Origin: a bacterium
GTDB lineage: Bacteria > Bacteroidota > Ignavibacteria > Kapaibacteriales > UBA7675
Length of the DNA stretch: 64,000 bases
Direction: 5' to 3'
Assembly (NCBI GenBank): GCA_030430495.1
Contig: JAUIKM010000021.1
Location: forward strand, 30,892 to 94,891
Shown piece by piece: positions 1 through 8,779 of the stretch (the stretch's first letter is position 1; each line of letters begins with the position of its first letter). Position numbers and translations under genes: made by a program. The notes below the pieces were generated by a model, which was not told the origin of the DNA, did not search any database, and was given only the letters and a program-made list of their open reading frames with translations.

Positions 1-3000
1 TTCATCCAAGGGTGCAGGTGCAAAGCTGAGAATGGACGTATCATTTATGAGAACCCGAAGCTGTTGCTCCTGGATGGCAATATCCGATTCAATCAACTGA
101 AGCGCGTTTTTTATTTCCATCTCCCTGGTCTCTGCCGCCACTTTTTCCAGATACCCGCTAGCCCCAGTTGCATACCGCAGAGTAGCGGCACGCAAGAACT
201 TGCTAAAAAGGCTATCCTGATACCGAAGTAGCTTTTCCTTTTCTCTGAAAAAAGCCAGTTGATACCAGGCCTTTCTAATATCTCGTTGCAACGTATTTTC
301 TGTCACGGCCAACTTCAATTCGCTTTCCCTTATTCTTTCCGCCGCCAATTTCCCCCGATTTGTGTAAACCGTAGGAAATTCAAAATTTTGGCTAAGGTTA
401 ATGGCAAAGTCGGTTTCAAAACTGTTGTACTGCCCAAGTTCTATGCCTATATCGGTTTTATCAGGATTAAAAGCCGCTTGCTTTCTGTGCCCCTGTAGCT
501 CAATATTGGCTTTTGCCGCCTGCACACTTCCATTGTTGTTAAACCCAAGTTTAATTGCCTCCTCGACCGTTGTAATTATTTTATTCTCTTGGCTCTGCGC
601 TTTGAGTTCGCCGCCAGAATAACATGCCATACCGCCTGTCAAAAGCAGCGAGACAATAGCTTTGGGAATGACCGCCTTCGCGGTTTTGCCTTCCATCCAC
701 CTGTATAAAATTGGCAACACAAACAGCGTTAAAAAGGTAGCGGTTATCATGCCGCCAATCACAACCGTTGCCAACGGTCGCTGTACTTCGGCGCCGGCAG
801 ATGTGGAAATTGCCATAGGTAAAAATCCCAACACATCGGTTAAAGCGGTAAGTAGGATAGGCCGTATTCTTCCTCTGGCTCCCAATCGAATCCTTTTATT
901 CAAGTCGGTTATACCTTGTGATTTTAACTCGTTCCACTCACTTATCAACACCAGGCCATTTAATACGGCAACACCAAATAACACAATAAAACCTACGCCT
1001 GCCGAGATACTGAATGGCATATCCCGTAGCCATAAAGCGAAAACTCCCCCAATGGCTGCCAGCGGAATAGCCACGTAAATCATCGTCGTTTGCTTGATGG
1101 ATTTTAGAGCAAAAAATATAAGCAAGAAAATCAATCCTAACGCAATGGGCACAACGATTTGCAGTCGTTTGCTGGCACGCTCCAGATTCTCAAAGGCACC
1201 GCCATAACGAATGTAATACCCGGGAGGAAGCTCTAACTGTGCATCGAGTTTGTGCCGAATTTCTTCTACCAACGATTTAATATCACGGCCTCTTACGTTA
1301 ATGCCTACGTAAGTTCTCCGGTTCGTATTCTCCCGACTTATCTGCATCGGACCGGTCTGGTAGCTAATCTCGGCCACCTCTCTAAGTGGAATTTGCGATC
1401 CGTTGGGCACGTTGATATACAGGTTTTTGATGTCTTCAATGCTTTTTCTGTATTGTTCGTGTAATCGGACCACAAGGTCAAAGCGTTTTTCCCCTTCAAA
1501 AATCACACCGGCTTTACCTCCCGCAAAAGCAGATTGCACAAGAGTATTCAACTCCTTCACGTGCAAGCCATATTGAGCCAACTTATATCTGTTATATGTT
1601 ACAGTCATTTGTGGAAGTCCGCTGGTGGCTTCAACCTTCATATCTGCCACGCCCTGAACAGTAGAAATAATCTCACCCATTTCCTCTGCTTTTGCTGCCA
1701 ACACCTCCAAATCTTCACCGAATAATTTGACGGCAATGTCTTCCCGAACACCGGTAAGCAGTTCGTTGAAACGCATTTCGATAGGTTGCGTAAATTCGTA
1801 GTTTACTCCAGGAACGGTACTAACCGCCTCTTTCATTTTGTTAATGAGTTCTTCCTTGCTACTTGCGCTCACCCATTCGTCTTGAGGTTTAAGCAATACA
1901 AAACAGTCGCCAATATCCATCGGCATTGGATCGGTCGGCACTTCCGCCACTCCAAACCGCGTCATGGCGTGATTAACTTCAGGAAAATTTGCAAGCAGGA
2001 TCTGTTCGATTTTTGTTGACGTTTCTATGGATTCAGTTAGTGAGCTTCCTGGTTTAAGTATGATGTGAAAAGCTATATCTCCTTCATCTAGCTGGGGTAT
2101 GAACTCTCCGCCCATCCTGCTGAAGATAAATATTGCCAAAACGAGTAAAGCAACAGCTGCCCCTATTACCCATTTTGCGCCTTTCAAGGCTTCTCCCAAT
2201 GTGGGTTCGTATATGTTTTCCAACCAGATGACAAAACGATCTCCCCACGAGGTGTTATTTTTTGTGTTTATGCGGATAAACCAGGCCGACATCATAGGTA
2301 CGTATGTCAGACAAAGGATCATCACACCAGTCATGGCGAACATGAATGTAAGCGCCATCGGCTGAAACATTTTGCCTTCAATGCCCTCTAAGGCTAGAAT
2401 CGGGATAAAGACAATCAGGATTATTAACTGACCGAAAAAGGCCGCATTCATCATTTTGCTGGAAGCGTTATACGCAACCTCATTGCGGACACCTGCGGTG
2501 ATGTTTTGTTTTTTTAACACCTTGTTGTGAAGCAGAAATACGGTTCCTTCCACAATAATCACCGCTCCGTCAACAATTATCCCGAAGTCAATGGCTCCCA
2601 GGCTCATCAGGTTTGCCCAAACCCCAAACAAGTTCATCATTACAAACGCAAATAACAGCGACAGAGGAATGGTGGATGCAACAATTAAACCGCCTCTCCA
2701 ATTACCGAGTAAAAAGACCAGCACAAATATAACTATCAGCGCTCCTTCCATCAGGTTTTGACTAACGGTGCTTGTTGTCTTTGAAATCAGAGTGCTTCGG
2801 TCGAGAAATGGCTCGATGTGCACACCTTCAGGCAACGACTTTTGAATGTCTGCGATGCGCCCTTTAACGGCTTCAATAACATCGTTGGAGTTAGCACCTT
2901 TAAGCATGAGTATCATGCCGCCAACTGCCTCACCTTTTCCGTCTTTGGTAAAAGCGCCATATTTAACAGCTTTTCCAAACTTCACTGAAGCCATGTCTTT

Positions 3001-3786
3001 AATGGTGATCGGCAAGCCATTCACAGTAGTAATTACTATGTTTTCGATATCCTCAATACTCCGCGCTAATCCTTCGCCCCTGATAAAATTGGCATAGTGA
3101 TCTTTTTCAATGTACGCCCCCCCGGTATTTTGGTTGTTCATTTCCAGGGCATGGAAAATATCAGCAATAGTCAAGCTCATGGCTTTTAGCTGGTCCGGGT
3201 CAAGAGCTACTTCGTATTGTTTAATATCACCGCCAAATGCGTTGACTTCCACTACGCCCGGCACCATTGCCATTTGTCTGCGCACAATCCAGTCTTGAAT
3301 AGTGCGCAGATCTGCCGCACTATATTGCCCGGAAAAAGCCGAATCAACTTCCAAAGTATACTGGTATATTTCGCCCAGCCCGGTGGATATGGGGCCCATA
3401 GAAGGTTCGCCAAAACCTTGTGGGATTACTTCTTTAACTTCTGTCAGTTTTTCCGCCACCAGTTGCCTGGGGAGATATGTCTCCATATCATCTTGAAATA
3501 CAATGGTTACCACCGATAATCCGAAACGGGAAACCGAGCGTATTTCTGTAACTCCCGGAAGGTTGGCCATTGCCACTTCTACGGGGTAGGTAACAAACTG
3601 CTCGATATCCTCTGTACTGAGGTTAGGAGCTTGCGTGATTACTTGTACCTGGTTATTCGTAATATCAGGCACGGCGTCCAGCGGAACCTTGGTCATGCTC
3701 CATATTCCTCCTAGGATGAGGGCAATAGTGAGCAAGCCAATCAACAGCTTGTTATTTATTGAGAATAAAATTATTCGATTAATCAT
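1..3786 (-). CDS. czcA: CzcA/CusA-type heavy-metal efflux RND pump fused to a TolC-like domain (3' end outside window)
   Basis: Inner-membrane proton-driven exporter of divalent or monovalent metal ions in a three-part efflux complex. The frame is open from an ATG at 3786 to the window edge (1262 codons seen). The N-terminus (MINRIIL, then a hydrophobic helix), the transmembrane-4 motif DFGIIVDGAV near residue 400 and the GGEFIPQLDEGD segment near 560 are typical of the CzcA/CusA branch. RND similarity ends about residue 1040; after a short hydrophobic segment the frame continues with a TolC-like coiled-coil region (for example LRYATGASGYLEKVAAETRE). This in-frame fusion of pump and outer-membrane channel is common in Bacteroidota. 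The missing part is the rest of the TolC domain; a CzcB adaptor would lie to the left. No Shine-Dalgarno site is visible. Which metal is pumped cannot be read from the sequence. Confidence 0.95.
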   Translation of the reverse strand, partial: MINRIILFSINNKLLIGLLTIALILGGIWSMTKVPLDAVPDITNNQVQVITQAPNLSTEDIEQFVTYPVEVAMANLPGVTEIRSVSRFGLSVVTIVFQDDMETYLPRQLVAEKLTEVKEVIPQGFGEPSMGPISTGLGEIYQYTLEVDSAFSGQYSAADLRTIQDWIVRRQMAMVPGVVEVNAFGGDIKQYEVALDPDQLKAMSLTIADIFHALEMNNQNTGGAYIEKDHYANFIRGEGLARSIEDIENIVITTVNGLPITIKDMASVKFGKAVKYGAFTKDGKGEAVGGMILMLKGANSNDVIEAVKGRIADIQKSLPEGVHIEPFLDRSTLISKTTSTVSQNLMEGALIVIFVLVFLLGNWRGGLIVASTIPLSLLFAFVMMNLFGVWANLMSLGAIDFGIIVDGAVIIVEGTVFLLHNKVLKKQNITAGVRNEVAYNASSKMMNAAFFGQLIILIVFIPILALEGIEGKMFQPMALTFMFAMTGVMILCLTYVPMMSAWFIRINTKNNTSWGDRFVIWLENIYEPTLGEALKGAKWVIGAAVALLVLAIFIFSRMGGEFIPQLDEGDIAFHIILKPGSSLTESIETSTKIEQILLANFPEVNHAMTRFGVAEVPTDPMPMDIGDCFVLLKPQDEWVSASSKEELINKMKEAVSTVPGVNYEFTQPIEMRFNELLTGVREDIAVKLFGEDLEVLAAKAEEMGEIISTVQGVADMKVEATSGLPQMTVTYNRYKLAQYGLHVKELNTLVQSAFAGGKAGVIFEGEKRFDLVVRLHEQYRKSIEDIKNLYINVPNGSQIPLREVAEISYQTGPMQISRENTNRRTYVGINVRGRDIKSLVEEIRHKLDAQLELPPGYYIRYGGAFENLERASKRLQIVVPIALGLIFLLIFFALKSIKQTTMIYVAIPLAAIGGVFALWLRDMPFSISAGVGFIVLFGVAVLNGLVLISEWNELKSQGITDLNKRIRLGARGRIRPILLTALTDVLGFLPMAISTSAGAEVQRPLATVVIGGMITATFLTLFVLPILYRWMEGKTAKAVIPKAIVSLLLTGGMACYSGGELKAQSQENKIITTVEEAIKLGFNNNGSVQAAKANIELQGHRKQAAFNPDKTDIGIELGQYNSFETDFAINLSQNFEFPTVYTNRGKLAAERIRESELKLAVTENTLQRDIRKAWYQLAFFREKEKLLRYQDSLFSKFLRAATLRYATGASGYLEKVAAETREMEIKNALQLIESDIAIQEQQLRVLINDTSILSFAPAPLDE

Positions 3787-3824
3787 GGCTATATGCGTTT
3801 GGTAGAAATGTGACAATAATGGCC

Positions 3825-3912
3825 AGCAGTACAGCAGTACAGCAGTACAGCAGTACAGCAGTACAGCAGTACAGCAGTACAGCAGTACAGCAGTACAGCA
3901 GTACAGCAGTAC
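3825..3912. repeat. Perfect 8-bp tandem repeat, 11 copies, in the leader of czcA
   Basis: The unit AGCAGTAC is repeated eleven times without a mismatch. It ends 38 bp upstream of the czcA start codon and lies downstream of the small gene that precedes it, so it is in the transcribed leader or promoter region of the pump. An 8-bp unit is not a multiple of three, and such perfect arrays change copy number by slipped-strand mispairing. An effect on czcA expression is an inference. Confidence 0.97.
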
Positions 3913-4072
3913 ACGTAATGAAATTATGGCGACTCTTACTAACAGACCTCGGCTACCAGGCTGTCAGTTTGGGCAAGGCTCAGTACAGGAGTGTTAATGA
4001 TCTGAAACAGGTACCATAAAATCACGCTGACCGGCTGGCCACATGCTCATGGTAGAATAGATCAACAATTAA

Positions 4073-4390
4073 TTAGGCATGTTTTGGTGGATGCCAGACG
4101 GCTTGGCCTATTCCGTTGGAATGAGGTTCTTGATAATAGCTGGGTCTATTTTTTTCCTCTTGCGGTGGTGTGGAAGCCCACCAAGGATTAGCGATAAATA
4201 CTACAGAAGTACAGCCACAGGTGCAAAACGGCGAACACCTGTCGGAATCAGAATGATTAGTCTGATTCTGGTCACCTTGTGTATCAACACAGATTTCAAT
4301 ACTAACAATATCTACAGCATGGGGATCACCACACGGCAGAACTGTAAGATACAAGACAATACAGGTTAATATGGCCGAGAATACTTGCAT
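4073..4390 (-). CDS. Small secreted Cys/His-rich protein of the type that precedes Bacteroidota metal pumps
   Basis: A 105-residue protein starting at ATG 4390 with a hydrophobic signal-like N-terminus (SAILTCIVLYLTVLPC), a Asp/Asn/His-rich middle and the cluster CSPFCTCGC. Small proteins with a CSPFCxCxC motif (DUF6660-like) are commonly encoded immediately upstream of czc/cus operons in Bacteroidota, and this gene is in that position, same strand, 286 bp before czcA. The cysteine cluster suggests metal binding outside the cytoplasm, but no function is established. A longer reading from a TTG at 4423 adds 11 residues and is less likely because it puts the hydrophobic segment away from the N-terminus. 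Confidence 0.7.
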   Translation of the reverse strand: MQVFSAILTCIVLYLTVLPCGDPHAVDIVSIEICVDTQGDQNQTNHSDSDRCSPFCTCGCTSVVFIANPWWASTPPQEEKNRPSYYQEPHSNGIGQAVWHPPKHA

Positions 4391-4396
4391 ACAGTA

Positions 4397-4428
4397 CGAA
4401 TATAGAAGTATAAAATCACACAAACAAA
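4397..4428 (-). promoter_or_regulatory. Possible Bacteroidota-type promoter for the small gene and czcA
   Basis: Read on the minus strand there is TTTG (4425-4428), a 20-nt spacer and TATATTCG (4397-4404), one mismatch from the Bacteroidota -7 consensus TAnnTTTG. It ends six bases before the ATG at 4390, which would give an almost leaderless transcript. Weak evidence on its own. Confidence 0.35.
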
Positions 4429-4490
4429 CTATTTGTCACACCGAGATGTAAAAACTCCTGTTAGCATGATATTGAGAATCGCGAGTAAAT

Positions 4491-4530
4491 TTTATCATAC
4501 ACTTTGTGATTACATTGATTGAAACACCAA
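4491..4530. repeat. Left copy of a 40-bp imperfect direct repeat
   Basis: Matches 8780-8819 at 35 of 40 positions in the same orientation; the core ACTTTGTGAT and most of TTGATTGAAAC are identical. The two copies bracket the recombinase relic, the barrel/Rieske/di-heme operon and the DtxR-family gene. They may be recombination sites or insertion scars. Confidence 0.8.
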
Positions 4531-4602
4531 GCACGCTGCCCGACAGAAAATTGATCTTTAGAAAGAGCCGCTTTACACGGCTTTGATAGTTACACCCCCC
4601 AA

Positions 4603-4690
4603 TTACTTCTTGAAAAGCAACTCAAGCATTGAGTCTATCGCCAAATCATATTGGGACACGTAGAACGAGATTCGGTTGATCTATCTCCAG
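4603..4690 (-). pseudogene. Possible C-terminal remnant of a regulator-like gene
   Basis: A coherent minus-strand reading ends with SMLELLFKK and a TAA at 4603-4605; the preceding residues ISFYVSQYDLAID resemble the C-terminal helices of TetR-like regulators. An in-frame TAG interrupts it about 28 codons upstream and nothing recognisable lies before it. Offered only as a decayed fragment; the family is a guess. Confidence 0.25.
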
Positions 4691-4811
4691 ACGGATCGGA
4701 ATGAAGAGCTACTCCACCTGGCACGCGTTCACAAAAGAACAAACTTCGATCAGAACCGTAGTTTCCATCCAGTACTGGCACCTCGAACGCTTTACCATTT
4801 CTAAAATTGAC

Positions 4812-5077
4812 AGCAATGGCTTTTTTATGGCCGCTGAGATCGAGCGTGATTAAATCTCTCAGCGTACTAAAGAAACTCTCAGGACAATACAGGCTTCCGG
4901 CAGCCGCCCGGACGACCTAAAGGCCTTGGTAAAAGTAAGCTTGATCAATATCGGCGTGAGATCGATGCCCTCTTAGCCAAGGGAGCCACCAAGAGGTTTA
5001 TTGCACGACGTTTCAACGCCAGTGAATCCAATCTCCATCACTGGTTATCTCAAAGAGGTGTGTCCCACCATACCTAA
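4812..5077 (+). pseudogene. Decayed serine site-specific recombinase (C-terminal part)
   Basis: The plus strand reads AAEIERD, stop (TAA 4851-4853), ISQRTKE...QASG, then after a one-base frameshift near 4909 GRPKGLGKSKLDQYRREID...FIARRFNASESNLHHWL and a stop at 5075. This is the end of the catalytic domain, the hinge and the helix-turn-helix of resolvase/invertase-family recombinases (typical pattern ER.LISQRTKEAL...GRPKG). The N-terminal catalytic part with the serine is not visible upstream. With an internal stop and a frameshift it cannot make a working enzyme. It marks the segment as formerly mobile. Confidence 0.8.
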
Positions 5078-5133
5078 CCGTTCCTTTCTGTTCAAAATTA
5101 CCCGCTGAACCAAAGAGTGCAACTTGTCCAGCC

Positions 5134-6384
5134 CTAAAAATAAGTGCTGAACCCAAATAACCATGCTGCAGTTCTGGCAGGTGGGTTGTTTAGGATGTCT
5201 GTTTGCCACTGGTAGCGATAATTCAACCTGAATACAGTTTGTGCTGAAGGCCTAAAGCTAATAGCCGGAGTAATCGCCCATAAATGCTCACCAATATCTG
5301 TACCTGTTTCGTCGAATGCACCTACATTCCAGTCTACATAATCCAACCGGAGAGAAAGGTTAAGAACAGCCTTTTCCCAATTAAATATTTCTCTTTTTAA
5401 TACAGGCTGAACGATGTCAATAAAAGCCCCTTGTTGTTTGTTTCCATATTGTTGAGTGTAAGTTGACGGAACATCCACCATTACCCAAACCACTCCACCT
5501 ACAACATAAGTCCCTGTTTTTTGAATGGTGGTATTCAGATCAACGGCAAAAACATCTAACCTTCTTTTCTCGTCAAGGTTTACCCCATCGTCCTCAAACT
5601 TGTTGTAAACCCCACCCATGTAAGAAAGCCCAATTTCACCAATGTTCCGGTTTTTTATGGCTATTTTACCGTTCATTAAGGCCATGCCACTGTTATTTTC
5701 TTCAAAGCGTTCTTCATTCTCTTTGGTGGCTGGTAAAAAAGTTTTGTTTTCTTCATTGTCAATAATGCTATTATCGAACCCATTGGTTAAATAGGCTTCA
5801 TAACCCAACACCCAATTCTCTCTGAATGTTTTTCCATACAGACCAAACCCGGCATTCGACCAGGTAGCAGGCAACATATTCACCGCTACATCAGGGCGTT
5901 CTACGAATTCCCATTTCGGGCCATCATGGTTTTGGTTAAATGCACCAATAGGGTTCATTATAATTCCACCCCTGAAATTCAGTGCCGGATGAAAAGCAAC
6001 ATCCATTGCTGCAAATTCTATCCCTATTTCCTTTGTGCCGTCCTCAAACTCCAGCTCCGCAAGAAACTTGATCCGCTTGGTGATAGAAGCCGACATAAAC
6101 ATAGTTAACCTCCGTGCCTGGAACGACAAACCTTCCGACACTCCATCTTCCGAACTATAAAATGAATTAGCTTCCAGATATCCACCCAATGCCACCGGCA
6201 TTTTATTCACCGTTAAAAACGGACGGTTATAGGCAGCATCCATATTCATTAAAGAGCTTGTCGTATCAGTGGGAACACGGGTAATGAGCGAATCCAGTGT
6301 TTGTGCCTTCAAAGTGCATGATACGATTACAAACAGGCATCCAAGCACCCATTGTCTAGGATAAATAGATGTAAATATTATCAT
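5134..6384 (-). CDS. Outer-membrane beta-barrel (porin O/P-like)
   Basis: A 416-residue protein with a signal peptide (WVLGCLFVIVSCTLKAQ) and alternating hydrophobic strands through to a C-terminal aromatic residue (GFSTYF), the usual end of an outer-membrane barrel. It looks like the phosphate-selective porin O/P group in length and strand pattern, which suggests a passive pore. It is the last gene of the operon running from the di-heme protein at 7994; its ATG overlaps the end of the Rieske gene by 29 bp. Co-occurrence with a DtxR-family regulator and two redox proteins suggests a role in metal or metal-complex handling (inference). Substrate unknown. Confidence 0.75.
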   Translation of the reverse strand: MIIFTSIYPRQWVLGCLFVIVSCTLKAQTLDSLITRVPTDTTSSLMNMDAAYNRPFLTVNKMPVALGGYLEANSFYSSEDGVSEGLSFQARRLTMFMSASITKRIKFLAELEFEDGTKEIGIEFAAMDVAFHPALNFRGGIIMNPIGAFNQNHDGPKWEFVERPDVAVNMLPATWSNAGFGLYGKTFRENWVLGYEAYLTNGFDNSIIDNEENKTFLPATKENEERFEENNSGMALMNGKIAIKNRNIGEIGLSYMGGVYNKFEDDGVNLDEKRRLDVFAVDLNTTIQKTGTYVVGGVVWVMVDVPSTYTQQYGNKQQGAFIDIVQPVLKREIFNWEKAVLNLSLRLDYVDWNVGAFDETGTDIGEHLWAITPAISFRPSAQTVFRLNYRYQWQTDILNNPPARTAAWLFGFSTYF

Positions 6385-6796
6385 GATCAGTTTCAGTTTT
6401 AAATGTTTTTAAATTTTGATCTGCAGGGCCTTCCAAAACCTTCCCGGTTGTAGAAAATTCGCTGCCATGACAAGGACAGCTATAAATACCGCCTCCCACA
6501 TTCAGCTCACAACCATTGTGGGTGCATTTAAGCAGGGAAGCGATGTATGTGTCTTTATTTGTCTTATACAAACAAACAGGAAAACCCATTCCGTCTGTTT
6601 TCAGCAGGACAAAATCACGGCTCACCTGTTTGTCTTCCTTCACCTTCATAAACTCAGATTGGGCAACAATGAGCCTGCCTGGTTCACGGATAAAAGCTGC
6701 ATAATGGATAGCTCCGCAAGACTGTAACAACGAAGCTCCTAAAGGAAAACCGATAGCAGAGTAACAACAGGTTTTTATGAATTTTCTGCGTTCCAT
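6356..6796 (-). CDS. Rieske [2Fe-2S] protein with Tat-type leader
   Basis: A 146-residue protein starting at ATG 6796, one base after the stop of the upstream gene. The leader has twin arginines (ERRKFIK) and the hydrophobic stretch ends at a cysteine (LLQSCG), so it may be a Tat-exported, lipid-anchored protein. The two cluster-binding boxes are CTHNGC (about residue 92) and CPCHGSEF (about 107), each giving one Cys and one His ligand. It is probably the electron partner of the di-heme protein encoded just upstream (inference from tight spacing). The usual bc-complex partners are absent here. Confidence 0.88.
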   Translation of the reverse strand: MERRKFIKTCCYSAIGFPLGASLLQSCGAIHYAAFIREPGRLIVAQSEFMKVKEDKQVSRDFVLLKTDGMGFPVCLYKTNKDTYIASLLKCTHNGCELNVGGGIYSCPCHGSEFSTTGKVLEGPADQNLKTFKTETDHDNIYIYLS

Positions 6797-6797
6797 T

Positions 6798-7994
6798 TTA
6801 TAGCGATTCCAGGAATTTGATAAGTTGCTCCTTTTCAGTGCTGGTAAGCAGTGTATAATTGGTTTTGGACTGCTCGGCTTCACCACCGTGCAATAATATG
6901 GCTTCGTCAATACTCATGGCACGGCCATCGTGTAATAAGAAATATGCGCCTCCCTGTGCATCTTTAGATAAGCCTATTCCCCAAAGCGGTGGTGTTCTCC
7001 ATTCAGAAGTCAGGGCGTACCCTTCTGTATAACCATCGTCCAGGCCAGGCCCCATATCGTGCAATAGCAAGTCGGTGTAAGGATGGAACTCTTTGTTTGA
7101 AAGTGCGCTGATTGGCGAAGATCCCGTAGTTAATGTGGGAGTATGGCAAGACGCGCACTGAATGTCAGAGAAAATCTGCTTACCGTCCAGTACATCAGGG
7201 TTGTCTTGATCTCGTTGAATGGGAGCTTTTAAAGTTTTCAGATAAAACACCACATCATGTACTGTTTGGGTGCTTACCTCCGGATCCACTTCCAATTCAC
7301 TGTACGGGTCTATGGGTTCAAACAATGAGGTAACACCCATATCCTGGTTATAGGCTCCTGACGTTTGATGCAATAGATCATAGGCTGCTGCTTTTTTTCC
7401 AAATCTTGAAATATACCTTCCGTTTCGAGAAAGGCTGTTTGGGCGGAGCGTAACATAGTTGGGTATCGTATTCCAGTGGAGCCGTCCGCTAATACCATCA
7501 CCGTCTGAATCATCGGGGTCAGCTAATGCAATTAGGTCGGCATCACTTACTGCATCTAAAAAGCCTAAGCCTGAAACAGCAGGAGCTATCAAGTCCGTTG
7601 AAGTAGCACCGGCTGGAAGCTGTTCGGGTTGAAAGCCAGGTATGGCCTTGTGCTGTAACTGCGGACCACCCAGGGCGAGAAACTGATTCCCCAATGTATC
7701 GGGCTGCCCAAAACGAGTGAATTTTACAAACGGTGTTCCCTTCCCATCACCCGCATGACAACTGGCACATTGATTGGCAACGAAAATGGGTCCCAAGCCT
7801 TTTTCAACGGTAAACACTTCGCCAAAAGCCTCATCTCCTTTAAGAAATTGGGCCTGTTCTTCTGCATTCAACCCTTCCATAGGGCCATCTAACAACGAGT
7901 TTTCGTCTGGTGCAGGGGGCATTGTTTTATCGCAAGAAACTGCGATAACCGCCAGAAGAAACACGATAGATGTAAAAGAAAATGTATTTTTCAT
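6798..7994 (-). CDS. Di-heme oxidoreductase family lipoprotein (DHOR, PF06537-like)
   Basis: A 398-residue protein. The chosen ATG at 7994 gives a lipoprotein leader (FLLAVIAVSC, lipidated Cys 21) and has GGAG about 10 bases upstream; an in-frame start at 8033 would bury this signal. Two c-type heme sites are seen, CASCHAGD near residue 76 and CASCHTPT near 279. Regions such as SGLGFLDAVSD, RFGKKAA and RTPPLWGIGLS fit the putative thiol oxidoreductase/DHOR family related to di-heme peroxidases. It sits in the envelope and is first in an operon with Rieske and barrel genes, divergent from the DtxR-family gene. Reaction and substrate are not established for most of this family. Confidence 0.85.
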   Translation of the reverse strand: MKNTFSFTSIVFLLAVIAVSCDKTMPPAPDENSLLDGPMEGLNAEEQAQFLKGDEAFGEVFTVEKGLGPIFVANQCASCHAGDGKGTPFVKFTRFGQPDTLGNQFLALGGPQLQHKAIPGFQPEQLPAGATSTDLIAPAVSGLGFLDAVSDADLIALADPDDSDGDGISGRLHWNTIPNYVTLRPNSLSRNGRYISRFGKKAAAYDLLHQTSGAYNQDMGVTSLFEPIDPYSELEVDPEVSTQTVHDVVFYLKTLKAPIQRDQDNPDVLDGKQIFSDIQCASCHTPTLTTGSSPISALSNKEFHPYTDLLLHDMGPGLDDGYTEGYALTSEWRTPPLWGIGLSKDAQGGAYFLLHDGRAMSIDEAILLHGGEAEQSKTNYTLLTSTEKEQLIKFLESL

Positions 7995-8012
7995 GGCAGT
8001 TATACTCCATAT

Positions 8013-8040
8013 CCTAATGAAAAGATTAGGCAAATCTAAT
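8013..8040. promoter_or_regulatory. Overlapping inverted half-sites, candidate DtxR-family operator
   Basis: CCTAAT (8013-8018), ATTAGG (8025-8030) and CTAAT (8036-8040) form two overlapping inverted repeats. The second, TTAGGCAAATCTAA, resembles the DtxR-type operator pattern TTAGGxxxxCCTAA. The sites lie in the gap between the divergent di-heme operon and the DtxR-family gene, which fits joint control by that regulator (inference). Confidence 0.55.
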
Positions 8041-8047
8041 CATTATG

Positions 8048-8080
8048 TTTGAAGTATCTAATTATTTTTCTGTATTTTTG
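8048..8080 (+). promoter_or_regulatory. Bacteroidota-type promoter for the DtxR-family gene
   Basis: TTTG at 8048-8051, a 21-nt spacer and TATTTTTG at 8073-8080 match the Bacteroidota housekeeping promoter (TTTG, 19-21 nt, TAnnTTTG). The start codon follows 17 bases later. Confidence 0.65.
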
Positions 8081-8097
8081 TGAAAAAGTATGGCTAA

Positions 8098-8763
8098 ATG
8101 GGACCAAGCAAAACCGAAGAAGATTACTTAAAGGCAATTTATAAGCTCTCCAAGGTTCAACCCAAAGGAGTTGCTACAAAATCCATAGGTGATTTACTAA
8201 ATCTAAAACCACCTACGGTTTCTGACATGTTAAGAAAACTTGGAGATAAAAAATTCATCAAATATGCCAAGTATAAAGGGGTTACCCTGACCAACGAGGG
8301 AGAAAGGATTGCGCTCAAAATTATCCGTAAACACCGACTGTGGGAAACCTTTCTGGTGGATCACTTTAAATTCAAATGGGATGAAGTACATGACATTGCC
8401 GAACAATTAGAACACATTGATTCTGCAAGACTCGTTGAACGGTTAGATGAGTTTCTGGGATTTCCGAAATTTGACCCACATGGAGATCCAATTCCTGATA
8501 AGGACGGCGTTATAGTACCTCGGCATGATATAACTTTAGACCAAATTAAAAAGGGTCAAAAGGCAGTATTGGTTGGTGTAAAAGACCATTCGACTGAATT
8601 TTTAAAATATTTGGAAAGCATTTCGCTCACATTGGACACAGAAGTAAAAGTAATTAACGTGATCAATTATGATAAGTCAATCGTTGTTAAGGCAGGAAAT
8701 CATTCAGAAAGAAATCTATCATTCCAGGTTTCTAAAAACATTATCGTTCAACGAAACCAGTAA
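8098..8763 (+). CDS. DtxR/MntR-family metal-dependent repressor
   Basis: A 221-residue cytoplasmic regulator. The N-terminus (SKTEEDYLKAIYKLS) and the winged helix (GDLLNLKPPTVSDMLRKLGDK) are typical of the family. The dimerisation region carries likely metal ligands (for example HRLWETFLVDHF, EQLEHIDS) and the C-terminal ~75 residues look like a FeoA/SH3-like domain. Such proteins bind Fe2+ or Mn2+ and then repress uptake genes. It is divergent from the di-heme operon and its own promoter is preceded by candidate operators. Metal preference cannot be decided here. Confidence 0.9.
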   Translation: MGPSKTEEDYLKAIYKLSKVQPKGVATKSIGDLLNLKPPTVSDMLRKLGDKKFIKYAKYKGVTLTNEGERIALKIIRKHRLWETFLVDHFKFKWDEVHDIAEQLEHIDSARLVERLDEFLGFPKFDPHGDPIPDKDGVIVPRHDITLDQIKKGQKAVLVGVKDHSTEFLKYLESISLTLDTEVKVINVINYDKSIVVKAGNHSERNLSFQVSKNIIVQRNQ

Positions 8764-8779
8764 TTCCTTCTATTAGAGT

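Noticed and set aside
3810..4019. 69-codon plus-strand frame through the 8-bp repeat
   Set aside because: Its protein is only the repeat read as STAVQQYS; it arises from the array and has no start signal.
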